Source: Collinsella aerofaciens (GTDB lineage: Bacteria; Actinomycetota; Coriobacteriia; Coriobacteriales; Coriobacteriaceae). Taken from it: DNA of 39,579 bases. This document shows, in pieces, positions 1 to 7,283 of this stretch. The notes beneath the pieces were generated by a model. That model had not been told where the DNA came from. It ran no database searches and worked only from the letters and a program-made list of their open reading frames with translations. The first letter of the stretch is position 1. Every line of letters begins with the position of its first letter. The translations under genes were made by a program, and so were the position numbers. The stretch is taken from contig NZ_JAQLFL010000015.1 in assembly GCF_028206995.1 (NCBI RefSeq), positions 1 through 39,579 on the forward strand. Direction: 5' to 3'.

Positions 1-81
1 TGGAATGTCCCAGTGAGCGCCAACCACAAGGAATTCAACTATAAGGCCCCCGGCGTGATCCTCCCGAAGGCCTGGCAGTAG
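1..81 (+). CDS. C-terminal end of an unidentified protein (partial)
   Basis: Frame 1 is open from the first base to a TAG at 79-81 and gives 26 residues ending in PKAWQ. No start codon is in the window, so this is the tail of a gene that begins to the left. It stops 3 bp before the stop codon of the leftward endonuclease gene, so the two are tightly convergent. Restriction genes usually sit beside their methyltransferase, so a methyltransferase tail is possible. Nothing in these 26 residues proves it. Confidence 0.5.
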   Translation, partial: WNVPVSANHKEFNYKAPGVILPKAWQ

Positions 82-84
82 GCC

Positions 85-1545
85 CTAGAGGTACATAAGC
101 CGCTCCAGCCTATCAGCCAGCTCCGTTCCCTTGATCCAGACGTTCTGGCGGTACATCCTCACGCCGTTAATCGTCACGGGCTTGTCGTTCGCATCGGTGC
201 CGGTGCCTCGGACGAAAAGGACACCGTCGCGGCTCTTCGGCCAGTTGGGAGCCGTCATGGGAATCCCCGTCTTGGGAGTCACGCGAGGCGTGCCGTCCCT
301 CTTCAGGACGGGCGCATCCACTAGACAATCGCTGAATATAAGGTCGCGCATGCCGTCCCAGAGCGCCCTAGCGGCATCGAGGTGGATTCCGAGCCAGAGG
401 ACCTTGAAACCCATGAGGCGGCACCGGCGCAGCGGGCAGTCGCGGTACTGTTCCTCGAGCACGGCGACGACCATGGTGGAGTCGATGAAGGGGGCCGCGA
501 ATGAGGAGTCCTCGAACTCGACCGAAGGGTCGCACAGCTCTTCGAAGTCAATCGAGGGGTTCAGCTTCATGTCCTCGGTCCTGCCGCCCGCGGGCGTCAG
601 CGTCATCGTCTTGAAGACGAGACCGGCCTTCACGAAGAGCGGCACCTGCGAGATCTTGCCGGCATGCCCCGTGAAGAGCCTGACCACGACCTGCTCGGCG
701 AGGGACTTGTTCTCACGTCCCGTTTTGGTCTTGAGCGGCAGGCCGAACGGTGCGGCGAGCTCTTCGAGCGCCTGGCCAGCATAGGTGTTTGAGATGCCGT
801 GAAGATGCGCCCTGAGCGCCTCCATCGAGGACAGCCCGCCTTGGTCGGGAATCATATGCATGCCGTCATCCAGGCGCTCACGCGCCATCTGGGTGACGAG
901 GGACGCCTTCAGGCGGAACCTCGGCCTGTTCGGCCACTTGGGCGAGGTGTCGAGGTAGAGCAGCTGCGGGTTGACGAGCGTGGAGAGGTTCGGCATCTCG
1001 GTATCGATATCGCCCTTAAGGGCAGTGCGGACGAATTCGCGCACGACCGTCCAGTCCGCCTCCAGGCGGCATCGGTCGACCTCGCGCCAGGTGTGCAAGT
1101 CATAGCCTTTGAATTCGAAACCCGCGTACTCGACCGCCACCCCTTTCCCGGGCCGCACGTAGAGGTAGTAGACGACCAAGAGTCAGGCGGCCTTGTGCCA
1201 GAAGGCCGAGGTGGTGAAGCTCTCCGCCACGATGCCCTCGGGTGCCACGGCGGTGATGGACATGGGCTCCTTCGCACGCCAGCCGCCGCGGGCGGCCTCG
1301 ACGAGGCCCGTCGCCTTGACCTCCCAGGGCTGCCCGTCGATGACGATATCGGGGCGGCGGTCGGAATCCGCGGGGTAGCCGAGAACCGACTGCTCGATGA
1401 CGGCGCCGATGCGGCCCTTGTTGCGGGATGCCCCCGACGCGGCGAGGACGCCGGCGGTATCTACCTCTGCGACGGTATGGCCGACGATAGCGCCGAAACG
1501 GCTACGGATATCCTGCTCGGTGAAGCTGTGGTTGCCCTTGGCCAT
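85..1545 (-). pseudogene. Sau3AI/MutH-type GATC restriction endonuclease, interrupted by an in-frame TGA
   Basis: Read leftward from ATG at 1545, preceded by a GGGGAG ribosome site, the frame gives 120 residues, a TGA at 1185-1183, then 366 more codons in the same frame to a stop at 85. The N-terminal part carries the Sau3AI/MutH nuclease signature: KGRIGAVIEQ (residues 43-52), then PDIV with Asp66 and WEVK with Glu75 and Lys77, fitting the D...E-x-K metal site. The sequence after TGA (LLVVYYLYVRPG, then a long C-terminal domain) continues as expected for this family. The total of about 486 codons matches full-length Sau3AI (489 residues). The family cleaves at GATC. A CGA-to-TGA nonsense change is the simplest explanation. 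An internal TTG at 1179 could restart the C-terminal half, but the catalytic half would then be separate. The gene is probably inactive unless the stop is read through or is a sequence error. Confidence 0.75.
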
Positions 1546-1670
1546 GCTCTCCCCTTTTCTCCCCTGCGCTCAAGGATAGCGATCTTCTTGAGTTGTGGGA
1601 GACTTTCGCCTCGTAAGACTCAGCCGAAGCGCTGGAACATAAGGGAAGTAGGGCGAAGGGAGAAATCGTT

Positions 1671-1853
1671 ATGGATGAGGAAATGAAGAACAGTGTTTTC
1701 GATGTGTACCACGAGATGCGCGGGCTGGCCGCATTGCTCGATGCCGCCGCTCATGGGGATATAGCCGAGCCGGAGCTAATAGTAGAGTATGCATCGGGGC
1801 AAATCGAAAGGCTCTCCGACAGGCTCGCGGCGGCTATCAGAGACCGCCCGTAG
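1671..1853 (+). CDS. Small hypothetical protein, 60 aa
   Basis: ATG 1671 is preceded by GGGAGAAATCGTT, a usable ribosome site. The 60-residue product is acidic to neutral and looks helical: an N-terminal MDEEMKNSVFDVYHEMRGL segment, then a second helix ending in RLAAAIRDRP. No domain is recognised. It stands alone between the leftward endonuclease gene (divergent from it) and the leftward 1872-2174 gene, with which it converges. Its stop is followed by a short AGGC-ttaac-GCCT hairpin. It could be a small regulator or antitoxin-like protein, but nothing in the sequence decides this. Confidence 0.6.
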   Translation: MDEEMKNSVFDVYHEMRGLAALLDAAAHGDIAEPELIVEYASGQIERLSDRLAAAIRDRP

Positions 1854-1871
1854 GCTTAACGCCTGGCTGCG

Positions 1872-2174
1872 CTACTTACACGGTCCATTCGGTGCGCGAT
1901 CCGCAGGGGTGTCGTTGTCGGGATCGTGAACGACATACCAGCTGTTCTGGTAATGACAGATGTCGCGGCAAGTACCGTCCCCGACAACAACGCGCCAGGA
2001 CTCGGACTGACGTTTGGGACCTAGAACCCACGAGCGGGAGCTGTAGGACTCGATCCGGTCGAATGGGTAGACGGTGCCGTCGTACCACTTAATCCCCCAG
2101 GGAGCGTACTCACCGTCCGGACGGCATTCGACGAGGGCTGTGACCAGACGGATTGACTTCTCGCTCTCGCTCAT
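1872..2174 (-). CDS. Small hypothetical protein, 100 aa
   Basis: The chosen start is the ATG at 2174 (MSESEKSIRL), because GAAAGGGGT lies just upstream at normal spacing; the open frame extends further upstream but without a comparable ribosome site. Visible motifs are GIKWYDGTVYPFDR in the middle and a C-terminal stretch with VVVGDGTCRD and NSWYVV. The W-x-DG-x-x-(Y/F) and VV/VI-G-x-G...WYV spacing resembles the gene at 6501-6755, so the two may be distant paralogues of one small-domain family. No function is recognised. It is transcribed away from the pilin-like gene, and the 160-bp gap between them holds the first operator palindrome. Confidence 0.65.
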   Translation of the reverse strand: MSESEKSIRLVTALVECRPDGEYAPWGIKWYDGTVYPFDRIESYSSRSWVLGPKRQSESWRVVVGDGTCRDICHYQNSWYVVHDPDNDTPADRAPNGPCK

Positions 2175-2236
2175 GGCAATACCCCTTTCGAATGAATAAC
2201 GAACGCATGTTCTATTGTAGCGTGTTAATGGGCGAT

Positions 2237-2298
2237 TTGCCATAGGCAAGTTGCCGCTGCGGCACTGTCCGGTAGGCTGCCGTTGCTATGTCTATCTT
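2237..2298 (+). promoter_or_regulatory. Regulon operator/promoter 1 (double palindrome with -10)
   Basis: TGCCGCTGCGGCA lies at 2252-2264. A second related palindrome, TTGCCATAGGCAA, lies directly upstream at 2237-2249. A -10-like TATCTT (2293-2298) lies 28 bp after the main palindrome, and the pilin-like gene starts 39 bp later. No -35 consensus is present, which fits activator-dependent transcription. Confidence 0.65.
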
Positions 2299-2336
2299 CT
2301 ACGGCATCAGCCAAAGCAATCCGAGAGGAGCCGCAC

Positions 2337-2891
2337 ATGAACGCAGCGGAAATTCCTTTCGGGGGGGGGGTATCTCCGAGATTTACCCGCCGCCTGAAAG
2401 GGCAGTCGACAGTCGAGTACGTCCTGATCATCGCGATCATCGTCCTGGTGGTCCTGATCGCGGGGCCGTGGGTCTCGTCGGCGATCGGGAACCAGTTCAA
2501 CCTAGTAGCGGGCGCTATCGGGTCGGGCACGACAGGCGAGAACTTCTACGAGCCGGTGGACATCCCCGACCCCGAGAACGGCACGGCATTCGCGGTATAT
2601 TCCGAGGACGACCAGAGCCTCATGTTCTACAAGAGGCGCGGGGTTCCGCAAGTCGGAGATATGTTCAACTACCGCAGGGTGACCGAAGTGTATACGGGGT
2701 TCGAGACAGAAGTCTACAACCTTGTTGAAACCGCTTCCGACCCCTATGGTTCTTCAACCACTCCCTGGGTTAGACGTCAATGGGAAATCGAAAAGGTTGA
2801 TGTTATAGATAGCGGCATTTCGCCTAAGAGCATCCGCGTTTGGTTTTCAAACATGATCAATCTTCCAACCAGTTATTTTACATACCCATAA
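2337..2891 (+). CDS. Pilin-like N-terminus fused to the start of a BspA-like surface protein; truncated, with a G10 tract
   Basis: The start is ATG 2337, with GAGAGGAG upstream, giving 184 residues. Residues 21-28 (KGQSTVEY) match a class III prepilin cleavage site: Gly at -1, Glu at +5, Tyr at +6. A hydrophobic helix follows (about residues 29-43). The region after about residue 70 (AFAVYSEDDQSLMFYK, VTEVYTGFETE, later TPW and WFSNM) resembles the segment before the leucine-rich repeats of BspA/DUF285-type surface proteins of Collinsella-like bacteria. The protein stops where those repeats would begin, so it looks like a truncated surface protein or a stub for domain exchange. A run of ten G (2361-2370) lies in codons 9-12, so slippage would change the frame. 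No other pilus gene is nearby. Operator palindrome 1 drives it and a strong terminator follows at 3077. Confidence 0.7.
   Translation: MNAAEIPFGGGVSPRFTRRLKGQSTVEYVLIIAIIVLVVLIAGPWVSSAIGNQFNLVAGAIGSGTTGENFYEPVDIPDPENGTAFAVYSEDDQSLMFYKRRGVPQVGDMFNYRRVTEVYTGFETEVYNLVETASDPYGSSTTPWVRRQWEIEKVDVIDSGISPKSIRVWFSNMINLPTSYFTYP
2361..2370 (+). repeat. G10 homopolymer in the 5' coding region (possible phase-variation tract)
   Basis: Ten consecutive G residues lie 24 bases after the start codon of the pilin-like gene. The gene is in frame with ten. Loss or gain of one G shifts the frame before the export and pilin motif. Confidence 0.8.
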
Positions 2892-3110
2892 TATCCTTGC
2901 TCTCGAGAGAGGGTTCAGCCCCGGCTGGTAAACCTGACGTTTAGCGTGGTGTGCGTCTACACGCATAGCGGGCATGGCCGCGAAAAGCATTCCATGCATA
3001 GGGGTTCGACCCCAAGCGCCCCGATGGTTTCGGGGAGAGCGAACTGGCAGGCAGGTAACCGGGATATAGGCTGTCCAGAAGGAGGGGCTTCGCGCTCCTC
3101 CTTCTTTTTT
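2892..3110 (+). ncRNA. Candidate structured RNA or structured 3' untranslated region
   Basis: The 185 bp between the pilin-like gene and its terminator hold no credible ORF. They do hold a series of short stem-loops: AGCC/GGCT near 2918, GCGT/ACGC near 2950, GCATGG/CCATGC around 2976-2999, GGGG-ttcga-CCCC at 3001-3013, and CCCCG/CGGGG near 3020-3037, then the intrinsic terminator. No known RNA family motif is recognised (not RNase P, tmRNA, SRP or a complete tRNA). It could be the long 3' untranslated region of the surface-protein mRNA or a processed small RNA. No separate promoter was found. Confidence 0.35.
3077..3110 (+). terminator. Intrinsic terminator
   Basis: AGAAGGAG (3077-3084) pairs with CTCCTTCT (3098-3105), with further pairing inside, and is followed by a T run. 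It ends the pilin-like gene transcript and insulates operator 2. Confidence 0.9.
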
Positions 3111-3135
3111 GGGCATCGAGTTCGCATTTGCCAAA

Positions 3136-3183
3136 TGCCGCTGCGGCATGACTCAATGGGTTCTCGCTGTCCGGGAAATCCTT
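3136..3183 (+). promoter_or_regulatory. Regulon operator/promoter 2
   Basis: TGCCGCTGCGGCA lies at 3136-3148, with a TTTGCC half-site just upstream. An AATCCT hexamer at 3177 has the 28-bp spacing seen in the other copies. AAGGAGG and the ATG at 3207 follow. Confidence 0.55.
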
Positions 3184-3206
3184 GTCGGAAGGACAAGGAG
3201 GATGCC

Positions 3207-3721
3207 ATGAAGGCCAACAACAGGGACGTGCAGCGAATTTCCAATCTCGCCAGAGGATATGACCGGAATATGCGGCACAATTCGCCATCGGGTGCCTAAA
3301 GGTAAATGCCGAGTACCACAGCTCGTCCTGCTATGCGCCGAGCAGCCTGCAACTCCTGAAACCCGAAAAGGTGGACATGAAGTCCAGCGGTGAGCGGATG
3401 CCAATCGTTGTCATGCTCAGCAAGGACGCATCGGCAAAAGGCTACGACACCCTTCTCTATGTCAACGAAGAATTGCTCGAATCCAGCCGCGACAGCCTCG
3501 GATTCATCATCCGCAGCTTCGGGTACACCGATGCCCTCCGGAAATCGTATCCAATCATCATTGACACGGTCATGGGCTTGGATCCGAATAGGGATATGAG
3601 TCTTGACGACCTGTTTGAAGACAAGACCGCCTTCGCCCAGGAACTCAATGAGCTCAATCGCCGGCGCGAGAGTTTCAGGAATACGCTGTCGTACTCCCCC
3701 GCCGATAAGAGCGGTAGGTAG
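3207..3721 (+). pseudogene. Unrecognised protein gene, apparently frameshifted; C-terminal SLDDL motif
   Basis: ATG 3207 has a very good ribosome site (AAGGAGG, 6-base spacing) but its frame closes after 30 codons (stop 3297-3299). The -1 frame is open from 3263 to 3721 and reads as protein-like sequence through the stop region (for example PEYAAQFAIG, then SSLQLLKPEKVDM). Loss of one base between about 3263 and 3297 would explain both observations. A separate shorter gene from GTG 3371 or ATG 3377 is the alternative, but the ribosome site there is poorly spaced. The product would be about 171 residues, acidic, with helical character near the end. No domain is recognised. SLDDLFEDK lies about 39 residues from the C-terminus, like other proteins of this element. 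Operator 2 drives it. Confidence 0.5.
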
Positions 3722-3726
3722 TCACG

Positions 3727-4035
3727 CGGGCAGGTGGCTGTACTTGTAGGCTTGTAGCGGTGTAGCTGCGTGGCAAGGTAGCTACGTAGTCCTGTAGTCC
3801 AGTAGCACGACAGGTGCGCAGCTTAGTAGTCGACTTTAGAGACTCTTCGGGTGAAAACAATAATAACGACCAGCTATGCCACGGGGTGCCATTTCGGGCA
3901 CCCCTTTGTTCGGCTATGCGTGTAGACGTGTAGCTCTGTGGCCGCGTAGCCCGATAGGTCTGTAGCTCGGTAGCGATGCAGCCGTATAGGGCGAAAACCT
4001 CTGTTCGATATAGGTCTGTAGATAGCCATCTAGCT
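3727..4035. repeat. Degenerate NNNGTAGC octamer arrays flanking a terminator
   Basis: The 400-bp gap between the frameshifted gene and the methyltransferase has no supported gene. It holds two arrays (about 3736-3832 and 3908-4032) of an 8-bp quasi-repeat built on TGTAGC / CGTAGC, with other sequence in the variable positions. Between them lie a short A-rich tract (3852-3869) and a terminator. Because 24 bases equal three units, the minus strand stays open and encodes a false YxATxxxSY-type repeat. I take this to be a DNA-level repeat. Confidence 0.75.
3883..3908 (+). terminator. Intrinsic terminator, copy A
   Basis: GGGGTGCC (3883-3890) pairs with GGCACCCC (3897-3904), followed by TTTGTT. 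Nearly the same hairpin, with the same neighbours, recurs at 6096-6121. Confidence 0.75.
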
Positions 4036-4042
4036 GCGGAAT

Positions 4043-4089
4043 TGCCGCTGCGGCAAGACTCCGTCGGGTCTCTCAGGGTGCCAGAGACT
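4043..4089 (+). promoter_or_regulatory. Regulon operator/promoter 3
   Basis: TGCCGCTGCGGCA lies at 4043-4055. GAGACT at 4084, 28 bp downstream, is a weak -10 candidate similar to GATACT in copy 5. The methyltransferase starts at 4125. Confidence 0.55.
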
Positions 4090-4124
4090 GGGAACCGTTG
4101 TAGGTTCGCGGTCAGGAGGAACCC

Positions 4125-5762
4125 TTGGGCTTTCGCTATGTAAGCATCTTTTCCGGCGTCGAGGCGGCAACTCTCGCCTGGGAGCCACTCGGCTGGGAGC
4201 CGGTGGCATTCTCGGAAATCGAGCCGTTCCCGTGTGCCGTGCTGGCTGAGAGATGGCCAAACGTTCCCAATCTGGGAGACATCACCAAAATCGACTGGAA
4301 GGATAAAATCGATGGAGCTATCGACCTTGTTGTTGGCGGATCCCCGTGTCAATCGTTCTCGGTGGCGGGTAAGCGCGAAGGCCTCAAAGGCGCGTCCGGC
4401 CTTATGTTCGAGTACATTCGATGCGTACAGGAGCTTCGTCCTCGCTGGTTTCTATGGGAAAACGTCCCAGGAGCGCTCACGAGCGAGGATGGGGGCGCTT
4501 TCGGACAGCTGCTCAGCGAAATGGATGAACTCGGGTATAGTCTCGCGTGGAGAGTACTGGACGCGCAATTCTTCGGAGTGGCCCAGCGACGCCGCCGTCT
4601 GTTTCTTGTCGGACATCTTGGAGCCGAATCCCCCGCAGAGGTTCTCTTTGAGCCCGACTGCCTGTCAGGGAATTCTCAATCGAGCCGTGAAAAGAGGAAG
4701 GAGCTTGCCAGCCGAGTTGGACGCAGCGCTGCGTGCGCAGGCTTCAAGTACTCCGCTGCGCCCCGAGCAAACACGATAGGGTACGCCGAAGAGCAGGCCA
4801 ACACGCTCACTGCGGACTGGCATGCGCCCGCCGTCTTTCCGTTGCAGGGAAACATGATCGGACGAGCCGATAGCGTCGGTCCCGCCGGCAAGGGATGTGG
4901 CATGCCGGGAGACCCCGCATTCACCCTGAACTGCGTCGACCGTCAGGGTATGGCAATGTCCCAGTACGGCACCGAGATCGCGGGATGCCTGACGGCTCGG
5001 GGCGATTCATCCCCTTGTGCGGACAGGGGCCAGAACATCGTCTGCATGACGGGTACGCAAGCCCATTGCCATATCAGCGATGAGATTGCCGGATGCCTGA
5101 CCGCCCATATGGGCAAGGACGATGCGCCCGTGGTGGTGGGCGGACCGAATCTGCAGACGTGTGTCTGCGAGACCGCGCATTCGGGCAGCAACGGCCTAGG
5201 AGTCGGCGAGGCCGATATCTTCCCGACACTTGACACCTCATCGGGGCCTGCCGTCTGGGCTCGCGAGAATGCCACCCTACCGCCCTTCGGGTTCGCGCGG
5301 AATACCCGCAACGAGGTGCGCATTGTCGGGGACGGGACGCTCAGCGGAGCGCTCGCCGCCAGACCCGGTATGAAGCAGACGACCTTCGTCTGCACCGGCG
5401 GCACCTATCCCATCAACGAACAGATCGCCACCCGCGACAAGAAGCTGGGGCGCGGGACGGGCCTCGGGATCGGCTCGGACGCCGACCTCGCATTAACGCC
5501 GCTCGCGAACCACTCCCATATGAACGACTCCGAAATCGCGGATAAGCCCACGGAGGGTAACCCTATGCGCGTCCGGCGGCTTACCCCACTGGAGTGCGAA
5601 CGCCTGCAGGGTTTCCCCGATGGGCATACGCTGATTGCTTGGAGGGGCAAAACCGCCGAGGAATGCCCCGACGGCCCGCGCTATAAGGCTATTGGCAACT
5701 CGATGGCCGTTCCCGTTATGAGATGGATTGGCAGGCGTATCGCGGCGGCCGATGCGAATTAG
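4125..5762 (+). CDS. DNA (cytosine-5) methyltransferase with a long target-recognition region
   Basis: The start is TTG 4125, fixed by GGAGG five bases upstream. At 545 residues it is longer than most single-specificity C5 enzymes. It transfers a methyl group from S-adenosylmethionine to cytosine. Motif I is IFSGVEAATLAWEPLGW (residues 8-24). Motif IV is GGSPCQSFS with catalytic Cys75. Motif VI is ENVPG (112-116). Motif VIII is QRRRRLFLVG (154-163). Motif IX is near LTPLECERLQGFP and motif X is GNSMAVPVM at the end. About 300 residues between motifs VIII and IX carry repeated short phrases (TLTAD, CLTAR, CLTAH), as in phage-type and multispecific methyltransferases. It may protect the element against restriction on entering a new host. 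It lies 2.6 kb from the broken endonuclease, so pairing with that enzyme is unproven. Operator 3 precedes it and a terminator follows. Confidence 0.93.
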   Translation: MGFRYVSIFSGVEAATLAWEPLGWEPVAFSEIEPFPCAVLAERWPNVPNLGDITKIDWKDKIDGAIDLVVGGSPCQSFSVAGKREGLKGASGLMFEYIRCVQELRPRWFLWENVPGALTSEDGGAFGQLLSEMDELGYSLAWRVLDAQFFGVAQRRRRLFLVGHLGAESPAEVLFEPDCLSGNSQSSREKRKELASRVGRSAACAGFKYSAAPRANTIGYAEEQANTLTADWHAPAVFPLQGNMIGRADSVGPAGKGCGMPGDPAFTLNCVDRQGMAMSQYGTEIAGCLTARGDSSPCADRGQNIVCMTGTQAHCHISDEIAGCLTAHMGKDDAPVVVGGPNLQTCVCETAHSGSNGLGVGEADIFPTLDTSSGPAVWARENATLPPFGFARNTRNEVRIVGDGTLSGALAARPGMKQTTFVCTGGTYPINEQIATRDKKLGRGTGLGIGSDADLALTPLANHSHMNDSEIADKPTEGNPMRVRRLTPLECERLQGFPDGHTLIAWRGKTAEECPDGPRYKAIGNSMAVPVMRWIGRRIAAADAN

Positions 5763-5788
5763 GTGGCGGATTTCCAGTCTCATTTAAT

Positions 5789-5816
5789 GGGACACCTTTT
5801 GTGGTGTCCCTTTTCC
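5789..5816 (+). terminator. Intrinsic terminator of the methyltransferase gene
   Basis: GGGACACC (5789-5796) pairs with GGTGTCCC (5803-5810), followed by TTTTCC. Confidence 0.9.
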
Positions 5817-5928
5817 TTTGGCAAGATCTGCACGTAGCCGTGTAGCTGTGTATGCCCGTAGCGATGTAGCTATGTAGGCACGTATGTATGGAGCCGCACG
5901 ACCGGATTGCCCCTATCAGGATCTGAAC

Positions 5929-5960
5929 GAGAATAATAAGAATAAGAAGAAAAAGAAATC
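5929..5960. repeat. A-rich AATAAGAA-type tract
   Basis: This is a purine, A-rich run in otherwise GC-rich DNA. Its last 20 bases (5941-5960) are identical to 30990-31009. Confidence 0.75.
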
Positions 5961-6095
5961 GACGACCGGCAAAAGCGAAGGGTTTTTCCGCTCGAACGTA
6001 TTCGCGTAGTCATGTAGCCGTGTAGCTTTGTAGCCCGATAGCCACGTAGTCAAATAACGCGGGCAAAAAAGATAATAACAAGTAGCCATCCTACG

Positions 6096-6121
6096 GGGTG
6101 CCATTACGGGCACCTCTTTGT
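6096..6121 (+). terminator. Intrinsic terminator, copy B
   Basis: GGTGCC (6097-6102) pairs with GGCACC (6109-6114), with a G/T pair extending the stem, followed by CTTTG. It is almost identical to 3883-3908 and lies just after an A-rich tract, as that copy does. Confidence 0.65.
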
Positions 6122-6391
6122 ATCACTGGATGCCCTGCTGGATGGTAGACGTGTAGTCCTGTAAGGGTGTAGGTTTGTAGCGGTGTAGCGCTGTAGCCGC
6201 CTACCGAGAAGCAACGGTGGCGATGTAGGTGAATAACCCGCTGCGAGCGTAGCGTCGTGCCGCCGTAGAGAAGCGATAACGCTGAGGAGGCGACGCGGCC
6301 TTCCCGAGATTAAGTGAATAAGGGAAATTCGCACCGCACGTGTAGGCGTGTAGCTCGGTAGGCGTGTAGCTCCGTATGTACGTAGCCGGCA

Positions 6392-6438
6392 TGCCGCATA
6401 GGCAATTGCCATCTGTAAAAGCTGTAGGATGCGATGGT
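6392..6438 (+). promoter_or_regulatory. Variant regulon operator
   Basis: TGCCGCATAGGCA (6392-6404) keeps both outer half-sites of the palindrome but has a different centre. It is the exact reverse complement of the variant at 39172. GATGGT at 6433 has the 28-bp spacing. The gene at 6501 follows. Confidence 0.4.
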
Positions 6439-6500
6439 CTTACAAAGAAAACGCCCGCAGCGGCGCGGGCATCCGAGGATTTTCGCCTATAGGAGGATCA

Positions 6501-6755
6501 ATGGTCGGAGATGGGATGAACCTCGTGGAGGTATCGGTTGAGAAGGATTCAAACGACAACCCGATCTGTATCGTCTGGCCCGATGGACGCCGCTTCGCGA
6601 TCTCGAGCAGCGGGGCACCGCTCATGTGTCCATCTCTGACGGCAGGCAGATTCGCATATGTCCGCGACGTTTATGTCATCGGAAGGGGCAACAGAACGTA
6701 TCGAAGGTCAATCATCGCCGATGGCGGCAAGTGGTATGTCGCCAGCCTGAAGTAG
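6501..6755 (+). CDS. Small hypothetical protein, 84 aa
   Basis: ATG 6501 has AGGAGG four bases upstream, and an internal ATG at 6516 is less well placed. The product contains ICIVWPDGRRFAI in the first half and ends in GKWYVASLK. The W-x-DG-x-x-F segment and the terminal WYV resemble the leftward gene at 1872-2174, so they may be one family. No function is recognised. It lies downstream of a variant operator palindrome and converges with the XRE regulator at 6824. A long inverted repeat separates the two. Confidence 0.7.
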   Translation: MVGDGMNLVEVSVEKDSNDNPICIVWPDGRRFAISSSGAPLMCPSLTAGRFAYVRDVYVIGRGNRTYRRSIIADGGKWYVASLK

Positions 6756-6765
6756 TCTATATATT

Positions 6766-6813
6766 AGGTAGCCGTGTAGCTAGGTATCGGACTACAGAGC
6801 TACACGGCTACCT
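6766..6813. terminator. Perfect 16-bp inverted repeat built from octamer units; probable bidirectional terminator
   Basis: AGGTAGCCGTGTAGCT (6766-6781) is the exact inverted complement of 6798-6813. It lies between convergent genes, with AT-rich flanks on both sides. The arms are made of the NNNGTAGC octamer sequence found in the repeat arrays. Confidence 0.7.
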
Positions 6814-6823
6814 GTATATTCAA

Positions 6824-7243
6824 TTATTCTCGGTCGCGCGGCCAGACCATCAGACGGTTCGGGTCCTTCGCGAGACTCCTCATCATGCCGATCAGCTCGC
6901 CGCGCGTCTTGGTATTCAGGCGATTGAACAGCGTGACCAGTTCCAAGCGCTGACCCATCGGGGCATCGGTATCCTCGGTAAGTGGCGCTTGGTCATCGAA
7001 GAGCTGCTCGATGGTTATATTCAGCACCCGGCAAAGCGAAAGCAGGTTCGAGACGCGCACGGTCCCCAAATCCGCCTCGGGTCGGATTATCGTCTGAAGC
7101 GTGCTGATCGGTATACCCGCCAGGTGTGCCACCTGGGTATTCGTGTAGCCGGCGCCCTTGATGATGGCCTCCAACTTCGTATAGGGGCGATCCTTGCCCG
7201 CTATCTGCTTTTTAACTGCCGGTAGTCTTTTCTCATCGGCCAT
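6824..7243 (-). CDS. XRE-family helix-turn-helix transcriptional regulator
   Basis: The chosen start is ATG 7243 (MADEKRLPAV), because GGGAG lies eight bases upstream. The ATG at 7258 directly abuts its only possible ribosome site. The protein has 139 residues. The HTH region is about residues 25-75: YTKLEAIIKGAGYTNTQVAHL, then IPISTLQTII, then VSNLLSLCRVLNITIEQLF, a typical Cro/C1 fold ending. A helical C-terminal tail contains RLELVTLFNRLNTKTRGELI, which may mediate dimerisation. It is one of two adjacent leftward XRE genes beside an operator-rich divergent promoter, so it is a candidate master regulator of the element or the factor binding the TGCCGC palindrome. That link is inference. Confidence 0.88.
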   Translation of the reverse strand: MADEKRLPAVKKQIAGKDRPYTKLEAIIKGAGYTNTQVAHLAGIPISTLQTIIRPEADLGTVRVSNLLSLCRVLNITIEQLFDDQAPLTEDTDAPMGQRLELVTLFNRLNTKTRGELIGMMRSLAKDPNRLMVWPRDRE

Positions 7244-7283
7244 GGTTAAAACTCCCATCTCTCCATATGCGTCTAGATGTTGT

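Larger units (their letters stand above)
5829..6387. repeat. Second intergenic octamer-repeat region
   Basis: About 740 bp separate the methyltransferase from the gene at 6501, with no supported gene in them. Clusters of the same NNNGTAGC octamer lie at about 5830-5885, 6005-6052, 6145-6210 and 6340-6384. Between them are two A-rich tracts (5929-5960 and 6065-6082), a second copy of the terminator at 3883, and unassigned sequence at 6215-6335. The order octamers, A-rich tract, terminator, octamers repeats that of 3727-4035, so this looks like a composite repeated element. Confidence 0.7.

Noticed and set aside
1183..1185. Selenocysteine at the TGA in the endonuclease
   Set aside because: The family has no conserved cysteine or selenocysteine there, and no selenocysteine insertion stem was recognised after the codon. 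A CGA-to-TGA change is simpler.
3001..3013. GGGG-TTCGA-CCCC hairpin resembling a tRNA T-arm
   Set aside because: The T-stem cannot form five pairs around a seven-base loop, and no acceptor, D or anticodon stems are found at the proper distances.
3675..6412. Minus-strand ORFs with YxATxxxSYT-like repeated peptides
   Set aside because: They arise because the octamer array has a 24-base period. They have no ribosome sites and overlap the methyltransferase or its promoters.
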